Source: Ziziphus jujuba
Taxonomy: Eukaryota; Streptophyta; Magnoliopsida; Rosales; Rhamnaceae
DNA length: 64,000 nt
NCBI RefSeq assembly: GCF_031755915.1
Contig: NC_083379.1
Coordinates: 40,742,001-40,806,000, forward strand
Reading direction: 5' to 3'
The notes under the pieces: model-generated
Database searches by the model: none
Told to the model about the DNA's origin: nothing
What the model saw: only the letters and a program-made list of their open reading frames with translations
Made by a program: the position numbers and the translations under genes
Part shown: positions 1 through 12,733 of the stretch, in pieces
Position numbering within the stretch: position 1 is the stretch's first letter
Layout of the letters: each line of letters opens with the position of its first letter

Positions 1-2927
1 ATGTTGAGCAAGTAAGTCTACAATGTTATCAGCAATAAAAATGTCTTTATTAAGTCACTTCTCAATGTGGTTTTCCACTTTCAGTTAGCTTGAGATAACA
101 GCATAATAATTTTATCTACTGCCCAATGTCGCCTATGATATGCTGAGTGTTGGCAATCTCTCTGATGCCAAGAGACTGCGTTTTTCAGATCATGGAATAC
201 ATGTAACCAACGACAATCGGGCAGCATCCGACGTTGCCGAATAAAATATTCTTGAACAGTATAACACAACAACTCAAAAAACACGCATATTAACCGCTAC
301 GGTAGTTTACTTAACTCTCAACTCCCAACTAGAATTTAATACATAATACGCAAAATATTAATAATTGACCAAAATTATCCTAACTGCCTTGTACTGGCTA
401 AGTCTGAGCTGAGAATATCTTTGTTATTATTAGTTTTTTTCTTTTCTGTTCCAAAATGTCTCATATATATATATATATATGATAATTAAAAAAAAAAGAA
501 AAAAAAAAGCCAAAGCTTGAGATGGGTACCTGGGAGGGCGAATGACAAAATTAATGAATTGATCTATCATTATGCTTGACAACGTCGCCTCATGAGAATT
601 CAAACAACAAGAAGCTGAGCTCTAGACAACCCTCAATTTCAATTTCAGTTAATCCACCATCTATCTCACAAACAGAGCTAATTCCTTCTCAAATTACCAG
701 ACTAGTCAAATGCCAAGAAAACCTTTGAGCTTGTTTGACAGAACAGAACCTACTTCTATAAGAGATTTTCAAAAAACCCAAAACAAAGGAGAAAATTCCT
801 ATGCTATAGACACAAAAGCCAAAAGAAAAAGGAAAAAAACCTTAGAAAACAACTAGAAAAATTTTTTTAGGGTTAAACGAAAAATTGCCAGATCCAATAC
901 TACCAATGAAAAAGGTATATCCATAAGAAAGCTGAATTTTTTTTTATTTTTTTTTTTTTTGGTTTTTTTAAGAAAAGAGACGAAACTCAAACATGTGGCC
1001 CCCACCCACATTCACCCATATATCCATATTCCCAAGGTTGCAAGAAGAAGGAGGAATGGTCGGATTGGATGGGTCCTCGATTCCCAGAGACAATGACAAT
1101 TCCAGATCTCCACACCACCCTACTTTCACCGTTTCTCCTTCTAAGCTTCTCTTCTTCTTCCCCTCAAAATCTTTCTTTGTCTTTGAATAGTACTAGCAAG
1201 ACTCACTGAAAAATACACCAACCAAGCAAAACCCAACTAGGACCACGAAAATTACCCCATCCAGCTACGAAAAAACGAGGTTTTTTCCCACTTCCACAGA
1301 ACCAAACAACAAGCAAACCAAAACCAAGAAAACCCAAAACTACGTTTTACTTTTTTTTTCTACCAAGAAGGACTGGGAAACTGGGAATTTGCTGCGAAAT
1401 TTTAAGAGAAATGAAGAAATACCCGCGGCCACTAGCACGGGCACACAGCTCAGCTTACAGCAAGCCCTCCCACTCCTTTTTCTTCTTCCCCTTTTTTTTA
1501 TTTTTTATTTTATTTTTTTAACTCCTCAAGACCGCGTTTGCAAAACTGTTTTTAGTTTATTGCTTTTGAAAGCTGTTTTTTGCGCCGAAAAAACAAAAAC
1601 ATAAAATAGAAAGTGAGCTGCCAGCTGCGTGTACGAACTCTGAAACAAAATTGCAGTGTTTTTGTATTTTGACTATTTGGACAATATTTGTATAGCTAGC
1701 TGCTAAAGAATAATAACAAAAACAAAAAAGCGTATATACTTTTTTCTCTTTTTTTCTTTGTTTTTTTTTTTTTTTTTTTTGGGTTAACGTTTTAATTCTT
1801 ATGATGGGCCCACAGGTCTAACTGCGTCTTCTTCCGTTGAACATCCGTAACTAAAAAGTCAAAAGTTATTTTCCTTACCTGTTATAACGGACCTAACTGT
1901 AATTAACTACGATATTATTCACAAAAAAATAAAAAAAAACTTTAATTAACTACGATACGCAAAAACATTAATTATTACTGCCTACGTAATAAATATTTCA
2001 CACGCTACGGACTATAGGACATTGAAAGCTCCACATGGATTTTGTTTTTCATTCATTTTTTTTTTAAATATCAATTTTTAATTTTTCTTAAAGGAAACCA
2101 ATTTGTAAATATAAATATTTCGATTTAATTTTACATAATTTGTATTAGTTAAAAGGAGGACTCACATATACAATTATCCAATTTCAAGTTTTATGTCAAA
2201 CCCAACTATCAAATGCACAATAAAATATAAATGGACAAAAAAAAAAAAAGACATTTAATGTATTTTTAAACATTTTCAGAGGCAATTTACCAATTCTTTT
2301 TTTTTTTTTTTATGAATGTATTTCCGTACAAAAGCATGGTCTGCTTATTACAAGGAAAATCCCCATAAAGTATGGAAAGCAATTAAGTTAAACAACCCTA
2401 GTATATACAATAAAGAAAAAAATAAAGTCAGAAATCAGAATCCAGTAATAGTCTATGTCGGGAAACAGTGAACTAATAATTAGAGATTAAAATCCAGCTT
2501 TGTTCTACAATTAGATACCACGGGTACTTAACAATGATCCTGATAACCGATTGCCTAAAAAGTAAAACCTCATCCCCTGTAGATCAGAGCTTCAGCACCA
2601 GCATTTTGGCCTTGCAAGTTTCAACTAAGGTCCGAAAGTTAGACATTTAGAAATAGTTCATCGAAAGCAGATGAACCCCTCTAATGGTTGAGCATGAGAT
2701 TTCAACCTTTATGCACAAGGAATTTGGAGTCAAAGAGTGGTATCGCTGACAATTATGGACAATTATGCCCTTGTGAAAAAACTACAAAAATGGACAAGGT
2801 AACAGCATGGTTTCACAAGGAGGAAAAAACTTATAGATCATACATATGAATCTTTTAGGCACTTGGGATCTGTCGAGGGTTTATTTGAGGTTTGGGCTAA
2901 TAATCAAAACTCAAAATTTATTGACAA
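1..2927. other. Left-edge non-coding stretch
   Basis: No gene is supported here. It is AT-rich with poly-A/T runs and a short TA repeat near 464-480. The short open frames are not recognisable. About 800-1620 has polypyrimidine-rich and CT-rich patches that could be the promoter or 5'UTR of a minus-strand gene lying off the left edge, but I cannot show it. Roughly 2450-2927 is probably the 3'UTR of the minus-strand phosphatase gene that follows. Confidence 0.4.
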
Positions 2928-5168
2928 CTAGCTACTTGGTTTTACTATGCCTTGCAACTTCCAACCACCAAGTCCTGCCAAAGCAAATGCCTGTAAAAGC
3001 AACAGTACACCGGGTTAGATAAAGCTGGTAAGAAATAGAAGTGAATGAGAATCAAAACGTCTAATTTTGATCCAGATGGTATGATCAAAATGATCAGAGG
3101 CAGCTCTAAATCCAGTATATGAACCATATCCATACAGACAATATATCTGACTTTAATAATTAAGGTATCCACATAGAAATAAATGATGAAAATAATAACG
3201 GAGTAAACTCCGCAAAAGATGTCTACCTACTCCAATAACATGCAAGCTCTAAGTATCTTTTCATCATTTCCAAGTCCATTTTCCTTGAGTTGAATTCCAA
3301 TTTACAGCTCGCCGTGCTATGCACTCCTCTTTCAACAATCAAGCAATACTTCGATCTAAGCCTCTAAAAATACCCCCAATAATCTGTCCACCTTGAATGG
3401 AGGCCAGTGACAACAATGGTAAGGAGACCCAGGCTTATCCTGTTGATAATTTATTCATTATCACCCTATAGCCCCTGCTACTGTGGAAGAGCTCTACCAT
3501 ATCATCGCCATCACATTTAGTGTGGCCATTGAATAAAAGATCAAACTAGAGTCATCCTGCTTTCCTTTTAAATTTTAACTACAATTATCATACACAATTA
3601 AGACAAGATTGACCTCAGACCAAAAACTTGGAAGAAATTTTTGGCATAGATTATAAATCAGACCCCTTCAAGAAAATTTCAACGGCGGCCCTTATACACA
3701 AATTTCCCTCCTAAAAAATGCACTCCACTCCCTCAACAAGTACCAGCCTACCTGGTAAAGGGGCCCAGAGTACTAATTGAATGCTTAGTCCCCATCTAAG
3801 AAAGATAAACAAATAGGTCTACTTCAAAATGCATATCAGCCAGGCTACCTTTCACTTTTTAGGAGCTCATTTTCATGCTTGCAAGAAACAACTTCTCATA
3901 AATAGAAACACATATACTCCTCCCACTTTTTAGAGCACGAGAAATCGGAAACTCCTTAATTCAGGATTTAAACTATCCCTGCTACAAGTTCAATAAGATC
4001 TAGATAAATAAATGTCAAGGCTATCGAAGAAAACAAGTTTACTGTGACTATGCATATCCCAGCATCAAAGACATAGCTCCAGTTGCTGAATGTCATGTTG
4101 AACTTGTTGAAACACAAGGTACAAATAACAACAACGTCATAAAATTCATGAAAGCAAAGAGACCAACCTCAGCCCAAGATTTCCCAGTAGTTTCTAGCAA
4201 AGCAGCATTGCATGCCTTCAATTCGACAGAGGCACCTGTAAACATTGAGGCTGCCTCCTCCCAACCCCTATTATGTCCCATACACCTGTAAAGTCATGAC
4301 ATTATCAGAAAGCTCTTTTATCTCGCTTTATTCCCGACATGATTAGCACAATTGAAATAAGATTTTACGAGCAGAAGTCTCAAATGGTAAAAAGTCAATA
4401 GAGAGGTAATTTGTCTTTATTGCTTTTCTTAGGTTTAAGAGAATAGATAGAAAAGAAATCAAGAAACAAGTCTGTTAATAAAAATAAAAATAAATAAACA
4501 AATAAATAAATAAAAACCTCTTTATCTTTTGACGTCTCACCTAACCACCAACTAGCAAAGGGTTGGAACTATTAATAGCGAAATTTAAACCAACATGTAT
4601 ATTTAGCGTGCATTCAATGTCCTACAGCAATGAAATTTTTTCCATTGTTGTCTTCCAATGGTAGTAGAAGACAGCAATAAACAACCAACAACAGAAAAAT
4701 CATGTACATCACACCAGTTAAAACTCGTGAAATTTCGAACCGAAACAAAACAAAAATCTAGTAAATGCCATTAACAACCAATTAATTCATCATAAATTTC
4801 GTGTCAGATGCAAGTTGTCGTTTTCATTAACAAAAATCAATAAATAACTAAAGATTGTTTCCAAATAATTGGACTTGGGCCTTGAAATTGTAAACAAAGG
4901 GACAGGTGAGCAAAACTTACATGACAGTAACAATGTCATCCCCTGAATATTTACAGATAATACGCTGAAGATGCTCAGCAGTTTGGCCATCCATTGCTGC
5001 AATTGAATAAAAGCTCGAAACATAACGAACCTCGGCTTCCAAGAAATCCCGAACTTGCTCTTGCATTATCTTAAGCGTCTCTTTCGTTCGCAATGCGTCA
5101 CTGAAACAAATAAGAAACTCAAAATCTTCATAACCAAAGCAGATGGCATATTGTGGTCTATTCCACAC

Positions 5169-5200
<32 letters not shown>

Positions 5201-5730
5201 GGGGTCTTATCCATACCTTGACAGAATGAGTTGGGGAATCCAACCCAACTGATAAAGCTTCTGAGAAACCTTCTTAGCGTCGGCTTTTCCAGCTTTACTC
5301 AAAGGCCGATCATGATCTGTTCCCAAAAAAAAAAAAAAAGAAAAGAAAGCACAATCAAAGACTTAAAATTTCGCCTCCCAAATTCAACTACATAAAGAAC
5401 AGCAGGAACAGAGAGAAACCCAGTCTGACCTCGCAGAGAACGATCTTCCCAGGAGCTCTTAGCGTGACGAAGAAGAATGAGACGACGAGATACGGAGTCG
5501 GAAGCGGAAGATGGAGTCTCAGCTTGCTCAGTAACAACTTGGGATTGGGATTGGGATTGGGATTGGGATTGAGATTGGGATTGGCCTTCCACGGTCTCGA
5601 TTACCAGAGACGAACGGCAGGGGAAGCGAGCAGGGTTTGTGCGAGGGATTGAAGGTCTGAAGCAATTTGGGCATGGCGGAATTTGGGATTTTAAAATGGG
5701 CTGTGAATTACAGAGCGGCACTGCATTCAT
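2928..5730 (-). CDS. SixA-type histidine phosphatase (phosphoglycerate mutase superfamily), probably plastid-targeted
   Basis: Five coding exons: 5730-5430, 5316-5217, 5100-4921, 4285-4168, 2990-2928. All introns are GT-AG and the joined frame encodes 253 residues. The histidine phosphatase core begins with LILLRHAKSSW (RHG-type motif, catalytic His) and continues through DRPLSKAG to MGHNRGWEE, which carries the second catalytic His; it ends AFALAGLGGWKLQG. This order is the SixA phosphohistidine phosphatase branch. The roughly 85 residues before the core are Ser/Pro/Arg-rich with few acidic residues at the start, which fits a chloroplast transit peptide (inference). They contain a Gln-Ser dipeptide run encoded by a hexamer microsatellite. 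The last intron is about 1.2 kb. Plant members of this class are annotated as phosphoglycerate mutase-like, but their substrate is unknown to me. Confidence 0.87.
5546..5586 (-). repeat. Coding hexamer microsatellite (Gln-Ser repeat)
   Basis: On the plus strand the unit attggg repeats about six times with one variant unit. On the coding strand it reads as an alternating Gln-Ser tract in the presumed transit-peptide region of the SixA-like gene. Unit gain or loss would keep the reading frame. Confidence 0.85.
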
Positions 5731-5771
5731 AACTGCTATAATTGTTATTTTTTTTTATTTTTTATTTTTAG

Positions 5772-5801
5772 CTGTGAGAGAGAGAGAGAGAGAGAGAGAG
5801 T
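5772..5801. repeat. GA/CT microsatellite upstream of the SixA-like gene
   Basis: An uninterrupted GA run on the plus strand is a CT run on the gene's own strand, 40-70 bases before its ATG. Such pyrimidine patches are common in plant core promoters and 5'UTRs. A regulatory role is inference. Confidence 0.75.
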
Positions 5802-5930
5802 GGAGAAGAGTGTAGAGTGAGAGTGAGAAAAACAAAGAGACTTTCTTCTTTCTTCGGTCTCGCCTAATCCATTGGCAAACTCCTGTTTGGAAGTGTACGC
5901 GCGCGCACATTTCCTACTCTGGCTTCGGTT

Positions 5931-7949
5931 CATCTTCCTTTTTTCCCATTTTAACCCTTCTCTTTTTCTTCCTCTAAGGCCTAATTAGTTTTTCATGATT
6001 AATATTATGAAAATCAATTTTCCTTCTCTAATGCTTGTTTAATAATAAAAATTTTACACTTATAAATAAATTAATTTATAATTTTTTACAATAACATGAA
6101 ACAATTTTTCTACATATTTTATTTAAATTTAAAAATTTAATTATCCAATTCAAATTTTCTCATGTCTAAATAATTGTTCATACATAGGAAAGTTTACACT
6201 TTATTAAAAGAAATTATATTCTCAATGATTTTGTGTCACTATCATTTAATAAGTGGACCTAATTTCAGCAATTTAATTCACCAAAAAAACTTAACTTCAG
6301 CGACTTACTATTTTAGTATTTTCCACCTTCTCCACTCACTCCACTAAAATAGAAATATATATATAAATGTATTTTTACTGTTAGTACTATCCAAAATAGT
6401 GAGTTTGTCACTCACCTATCTATCTCTAAATAAACTATATTATAAGTTAAAGCTGTAACAACTTGTAACAAATACTTATATATTTTAATGCTTATTTGTA
6501 TTTTCACCGTAAAAGCTGAAAGCCTTAAATTATCACTCATGATTATGTTGGATGTGCATACCCTATGTTGTGCTGCCGTGGCAATAGTTCAAGTCGTTCT
6601 CTCGGATTTTTTTTAATCATAATGATAACCTTTTTTTTTTTTTCTCAACCATGTTGACATTTTAGACCCATATTATTATTATTATTATTTTTTTTTTGTC
6701 ATGTACCAATTTTCTATGGGTAGGGATTTTTCAAATAGAAAAAAAAAAAAAAGGAAAATTAGGGTCTGGGCCATGTTTTCTATTTTTGAAACATTGTTTT
6801 CAGAAATGAAAACAGAAAACTGTTTTCTCTTGTTTTATAAAAACAAAGAGCGTTTGGCCATTGATTTTTGAAAACAGTTTTCAATACCAAAAAATAGAAA
6901 ATATATTTGGTTACATGTTTTTAAACAGTTTTTTGTTTTTATTTTTATTTATTTTTTTTTTTTTGGGTTACATACAAAGTTTTTATTTATTTTTCTTTCA
7001 TACAAAGAACCTTATATATAATATATGTAGCTATAATATATTTATATATATTTACATAATATTAATTCATTTCCATATTAATGAATTATATACATATATA
7101 ATATAAAATATATATTGAAATCTAATATAACTTTTTTTTTCCATTGAATTTTTTTGTCCATTATTATATAATAAAACGTAGTTGATAGTATATAATAAAA
7201 TAATACAAAAGTTATATTATATATGTAGTCGAGCAACGAAGGTGAGAGACAAAAGAGGCTAAGGTGAGAGAACAGGTGGAAACATCTTTTTGATGTTTTT
7301 CCAATTTTGTTTTTTTTTTTAACTTGTTTTCAGAACTTGTTTTTAGAAACAAATGGCCAAACAGGTATAAAATTGTTTTGGAAACAAATTTCTGTTTTCA
7401 AGAACAGAAAACTGTTCTGAAAACAGCTGGCCAAACAGGCCCTTAGGGTTTGGATTTGTTTTAGTGAATGGAATTTTTTGTCATCATTATTTAAAAAAAA
7501 AAAAATTCGACTATTGACTATAGAAAGTAATACGCCTTTTTTTTTTTTTTCTGATTGTGTATTTCATTTTTTTTTTTTTTTGTTTAACAGGTTAGAAATA
7601 TAGGGGATTACAGTGAATTTTAAACATGAGCTAAAATTTTCTTTTGGATATTTGAAAGTATAAAAAAATGAAAAGAACAATATGTTATAATATTTATAAA
7701 AATAAATAGGAGGAGTTATTTTTTGAAATTATGTTTAACCTAAAAAGATAAGAATTAATTGTTATTAATATTTTATTTGCTATTTTTCATCGGGCAACAA
7801 AAAAATAAAATAATGATAAAGTGTTCGGATAAACGAAGAGAAGATGGGGGGATTTGGATGACATATTTCTGACGTGGCGAGACATTGGAGGGTAGAAACG
7901 TAAAAAGAGAAATTGACAATGCAACTACACACAGTACACACCTGTCACA

Positions 7950-7983
<34 letters not shown>

Positions 7984-8100
7984 TTTACGAAGATGAAGAC
8001 GGTGGGACTGAAAGTACGAACCAAACAAATATTACCCTTTAATATCATTAAAAAATTTATATAAATAAAATAATAAATATAAAAGATTTCAGATTTTGCT
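5931..8100. other. AT-rich intergenic spacer between divergent genes
   Basis: Separates the minus-strand phosphatase from the plus-strand WD40 gene. It holds many poly-A/T runs and a MITE-like inverted repeat at 6848-7444. No open frame here resembles a protein I know. Confidence 0.6.
6848..7444. mobile_element. Probable MITE (inverted-repeat element, about 0.6 kb)
   Basis: The left end (gagcgtttggccattg, then gaaaacagttttca) is matched in inverted orientation by the right end near 7395-7444, which read on the minus strand gives gggcctgtttggccagctg followed by ttttcagaacagttttc. The interior is AT-rich and non-coding. A second copy of ggccaaacag lies near 7353. I could not find a convincing target-site duplication, so class and exact borders are uncertain; an hAT- or Mutator-type MITE is possible. 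Confidence 0.45.
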
Positions 8101-8248
8101 TTTTCTCGTATTTTAGTGGTGTTTTCCGAGAAACAGAGCGAACGAAAAAAAAAAAAAAAAACACAAGAAAGCCAGTGTTGGTCGCAGACCCCCAAATCCA
8201 GACCCAGAAAAAATAAACCAGTTGCCCCCCAAACGCTGAGTACCTTCG

Positions 8249-8269
8249 CCATCTCCCCCCCCCCCCCCA
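8249..8269 (+). repeat. Poly-C tract
   Basis: A run of about 13 C with flanking C-rich bases lies in the presumed 5'UTR or promoter of the WD40 gene, a contrast to the AT-rich surroundings. Confidence 0.6.
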
Positions 8270-8400
8270 CACTTTTTGTGTGCGTCAATCGCTTTTTTTC
8301 TTCTATTTTTTTGTTTTTTTTTGTTTATTTATTTAATTTTTATTTGTAATTTGTTATAAGGGTTGTTGATTTTGGACACAGATCGCGGTGCTAATCAGAG

Positions 8401-9685
8401 GTACAACCAGGCCATTACAAAACCTTTTCACTCCAAGATTTTCTTCTCCGGGTTTGAATTCAAGACCTTTTTTTTTTTGGTTCTATTATCCGTTTATTTA
8501 ATCAGTTTATAATTTTATTTTTATATTTTTAATTCCGTTTGATGGTTTGGCTTTAAGATTTGCTTTTATTAAAAAAAAAGAAATTTTTTTTTTGTGATTT
8601 TTACTTTTTTTTAATTAATTATCATAAATTCTGCAGTTTAGGGTTTTCGTCTTCCATCTATGTTACCTTTTTTTTATTTTTTTTTGGGGGTTAGGCGTTG
8701 GTGCTAGGCTTGAGAAATTTCATTTCTTTTTCCCTTTAATTAAATTAATAAGGAAAAAAGTGATATTTCTACATTTTCAGTAGTAAGCACTGAAGAAAAT
8801 GTTAAAAGATTTTTTTGTTTTTTAAGTATTATTATATACTGTGGATTTTCTTTTCGATTATCTTTGAATTTGTAAATTAACTGTTATTTTCTGAAGAATC
8901 TTATTCCAGAATCTTTTGTTTTCCATACCTGTTTTCTTATGCTGTCTGACAATCCAGGACTAGCCCGTCCCCTTTTCGTGTTCTAAGATTTCCAAGCTCT
9001 TTTTTATTTTACTTGCATGTATTTGGTCTCCGTGCTGTTTTGTAATATTGAATTGCTTTCTATTTATTCTTCATTTTTATTTTTATTTTACCCTAATAAA
9101 AATGCTATAGATCAAGCAAAATGTTTAACTTTTATTGCATGATTTCATTTTGGGTTGCTGTTGTCAAACCATATGGGCTTGCTGTTAAGCTATATCCCTT
9201 ACAACGGACTTGGCAGAGGGCATAATGTAGATTTGATCTCTTTGACCCTCGTACCAATAAAGGTTGCAAGAGGTTTTGTGGGTCCCATTTATGAATCCTT
9301 GTACATAGTTTATCATTTTAACATATATTATATATTAAATTGTTTTCAAGTGGATTCCTCATCTTGGTTTCAGGTGCTTTCATAACAACACTAAATTTAC
9401 TTATGCTCTTAGTATAATTTCTTGGGAAGATGCTCTCAATATTAGGCTAGTGGAGAGTTTATGTAGTTTACCTTTGTGGCGTATTAGGCCAAAACAACAA
9501 AAATTAGAGCAAATGTTTCATTGTGATTCATTGATAACAGATAAAAGGGGTGTAGACTGTATGTTGGTTCTATCACTTTGAGACTAGTAGTTAAATCATA
9601 ATCCAACGTTTCTTTTTAAGGTTTTATAGTGTTATGATGCCCTTTTAGCCCTTCTTTCTCATTCTTTGAGTTGTTGTTGGCGCAG
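8401..9685 (+). other. Probable 5'UTR intron of the WD40 gene
   Basis: A good donor (cagag followed by gtacaa) at 8401 and an acceptor (ggcgcag) at 9685 would join a leader exon of roughly 8150-8400 to the exon carrying the ATG at 9707. This is inferred from splice consensus only. The interval itself is T-rich and has no coding potential. Confidence 0.45.
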
Positions 9686-9706
9686 GTATAAGATACAGGG
9701 GATAAC

Positions 9707-11534
9707 ATGTCCCTATACGAAGGGGATGAAATGGATCATGTTGCAGATGACAATGAAATGGCAGAAGTGGACGACTCTATGTATTTTCGTGGTAGAGTAA
9801 TGGGTGATTCAGAGTCGGATGATGATGATGATGATGAATATGATCATTTGGTTTGTTCTTATCTTGTTCCAAGTTATATTTGTTGTTATCTAATTCTTAT
9901 ATGAAATATTAATGCAAAGCACCCTTTGTCCACTACTTTGTTCTGGGAATGGGGTGGGGATGATGTGTTATATGCAGGACAATAAAATAATAGATACATC
10001 AGCCGCAGATGCTAGGAAAGGAAAGGATATCCAAGGGATTCCTTGGGAGAGATTGAGCATCTCTCGTGAGAGGTATAGACAAACTAGACTAGAGCAGTAT
10101 AAGAACTATGAAAATGTTCCCCAATCAGGAGAAAGTTCTGAGAAGGTAAAGTTTTTGTATTTTTTTTTTTCAAACTCAAGGTCTGTTAATATCATACCAG
10201 TGTTTCTGTAAAGGCCTTCTTCTCACTTTATATCTTCTCACGTGATGCTACGTAGGAATGCAAGCCAACTAAGAAAGGGGGAAACTATTACGAGTTTTGG
10301 CAAAATACTAGATCTGTAAAATCGACAATCCTTCATTTTCAAGTATGTTGATATCATTATTCCATCATTTTATATTGATTATTTTCCTTTAAGATTTCTT
10401 GGTCTACTTATTATGATTTGTTAAACATCACATGCCATTTGTGGAAATTTTTTAAAAGTTAATGATATAAATATTCAGTGCATATGCCTGTAAATTTTTA
10501 ATGCATATCTGGTATCCATTTGTGCTGTGCATTTAACAGCTGCTTGAGTTCTGTATTTTATGCATAGATATTTCCCTGTTTGGTAATTGAAGCAATGTTT
10601 CCAGAAGACCTTCATAGTTTTACTCATTAAAAATAAAATGATTTTATTCTTAGATCCTATGCTGGTAAAAGTTTGAGGGGCAGACTTGCCTTTTAAATAT
10701 GTCAGAACAAGGTTTATTCAATTTAGTTTGTAAATGCAGTTGAGAAATTTGGTTTGGTCAACGTCAAAGCACGATGTCTACCTTATGTCACACTTCTCTA
10801 TCATTCATTGGTCTTCACTAAGGTGCAAGAAGACTGAAGTTCTTGATGTTTCTGGACATGTGGCCCCACGTGAGGTATATAATTTTCATGATGCATTATC
10901 ATTTAAACAATTGTGATCTTATTTACATACTGTTGGAAGTTATCATTCCTCTATATGGATATACTTGGAACTGCAGTGTTTAATATTCTATCTTTTTCAT
11001 TTTCTTCCCTCATTTTCCTCCTGATAGAAACACCCTGGAAGCCTGTTGGAAGGATTTACTCAGACCCAAATTAGTACACTGGCTGTTCGGGATAATTTGT
11101 TGATTGCTGGTGGATTTCAGGGAGAGCTTATCTGTAAGGTAAGAATTTTTGTCATTTAGGGCTTTGTTCACTTGTTTATCTTTGTGAGTGATATCAGTAT
11201 AAAAATGTACTTACTTTTTTATTGATGAATAGTACACCTCTTTTTCGAGTGTTATAACGTAAGCGGTATGACTCTTAATTGAGCTTTCCAAAGCTTAAAA
11301 TTAGACCTTCTCCAATCGAACATTAATGTGCTTTCCTAGAATACTTCTATATATATAACGCATTTAAAGTGTAGCCAACCAATTATTTCTTTTTGAGATT
11401 TATGGATTAAAATGTGGCTGATCGATTGCTGTTGCGCTGTAGTATTTGGACCGACCAGGGGTTAGCTTCTGTTCCAGGACCACTTATGATGAAAATGCAA
11501 TCACAAATGCAGTTGAGATTTATGATTGGCCCAG

Positions 11535-11585
<51 letters not shown>

Positions 11586-12733
11586 TATTCACTCTCTCTC
11601 ATGCTGCTGCAGTAGCATTAGTGGTGCAAAGCAAGAAGCTTACTTTAGTTAATTATTTTCCAGTGGTGCAGTTCATTTCATGGCTTCAAATAATGACTGT
11701 GGAATCAGAGATTTTGATATGGAGAGATTTCAGCTTTCTAAGCAATTTTCCTTTCCTTGGCCTGTAAATGTAAGTATTTCCTGGGAATGCACCAATGACA
11801 TATATGGTAGCACTAGGGAGATGGGTATATTGGGCACTGGTTCTGTTGGAGAAAGAATGTCATAGAAATATACTAACATGTTTGGAAAATGTGGATGTAC
11901 TGCTTGTTTGTTAGCCAACTGCTTGATATCTGTATGATTGCTAAAATTGTTAATGACTCAGTAGAGATCATCTGTTTCTGTTGTTGGATACCTGTGGAAT
12001 GGAACAGAACAGCACTTGCATGGTGTCCATACATGATATATGTATAATTAATGGTTGCAAACTGCAAAGTTTTTTTGTCATGCTGATTTGAAGCTACTTA
12101 ACTAATAAATGTACATATATGATCTTATTTTGGTCTTTCTGATCAGCACACCTCTTTGAGTCCTGATGGTAAGCTTCTAGTCATTGTTGGGGACAATCCA
12201 GATGGACTGTTAGTTGATTCTCAAACAGGAAAGGTAACCACTTCAGCTCTCTTATCCAGAAGCTCACAAGGCCACATGAAATTAGTGTTGATGATACTAA
12301 TTTTGCATTTCCTCTGTAGACTATAATGCCTCTATGTGGACACTTGGATTTCTCTTTTGCATCTGCATGGCATCCCAATGGTCTCGTCTTTGCCACTGGG
12401 AACCAAGACAAGACTTGTCGTATTTGGGATGCTCGTAACTTGTCAAAGTCTGTTGCTGTGCTCAAGGGTAACCTGGGAGCCATTCGATCCATACGTTTCA
12501 CATCTGATGGCCAGTTCATGGCGATGGCTGAGCCAGCTGACTTTGTGCATATCTATGATGCAAAGAATGGTTTCGACAGGGAGCAGGAGATTGATTTCTT
12601 TGGCGAGATCTCTGGCATGTCTTTTAGCCCCGACACAGAATCCCTCTTTATTGGAGTCTGGGATCGCACATATGGTAGTCTTCTTCAGTACAATCGATCT
12701 AGGAACTATACATATCTCGATTCCATGTGGTGA
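9707..12733 (+). CDS. WD40-repeat (transducin-like) protein
   Basis: Nine coding exons: 9707-9850, 9978-10145, 10256-10342, 10740-10874, 11028-11138, 11443-11534, 11664-11769, 12147-12233, 12320-12733. All introns are GT-AG and the joined frame is 447 residues. An acidic N-terminus with a run of Asp precedes the beta-propeller. WD-type repeats are clearest in the C-terminal half: one runs from GHLDFSFASAWHPNG to DKTCRIWDARN and the next ends HIYDAKNG. The order matches a eukaryote-wide family of uncharacterised WD-repeat proteins (fission yeast C2A9.03-like). A scaffold role is the usual expectation, but no partner or pathway can be named. The intron at 11535-11663 contains a compound TC/AC microsatellite. 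The start is the first ATG after the presumed 5'UTR intron and opens a continuous frame. Confidence 0.9.
11536..11585 (+). repeat. Compound (TC)n(AC)n microsatellite in an intron
   Basis: About 15 TC units run directly into about nine CA units, starting next to the 5' splice site of the intron at 11535-11663 of the WD40 gene. Confidence 0.85.

Noticed and set aside
81..284. Minus-strand open frame of 67 codons rich in His, Trp and Arg
   Set aside because: Composition is somewhat protein-like, but it is short and I recognise no family or splice context.
993..1604. Plus-strand open frames near the left end
   Set aside because: Low-complexity translations with no family features; the DNA looks like promoter or leader sequence.
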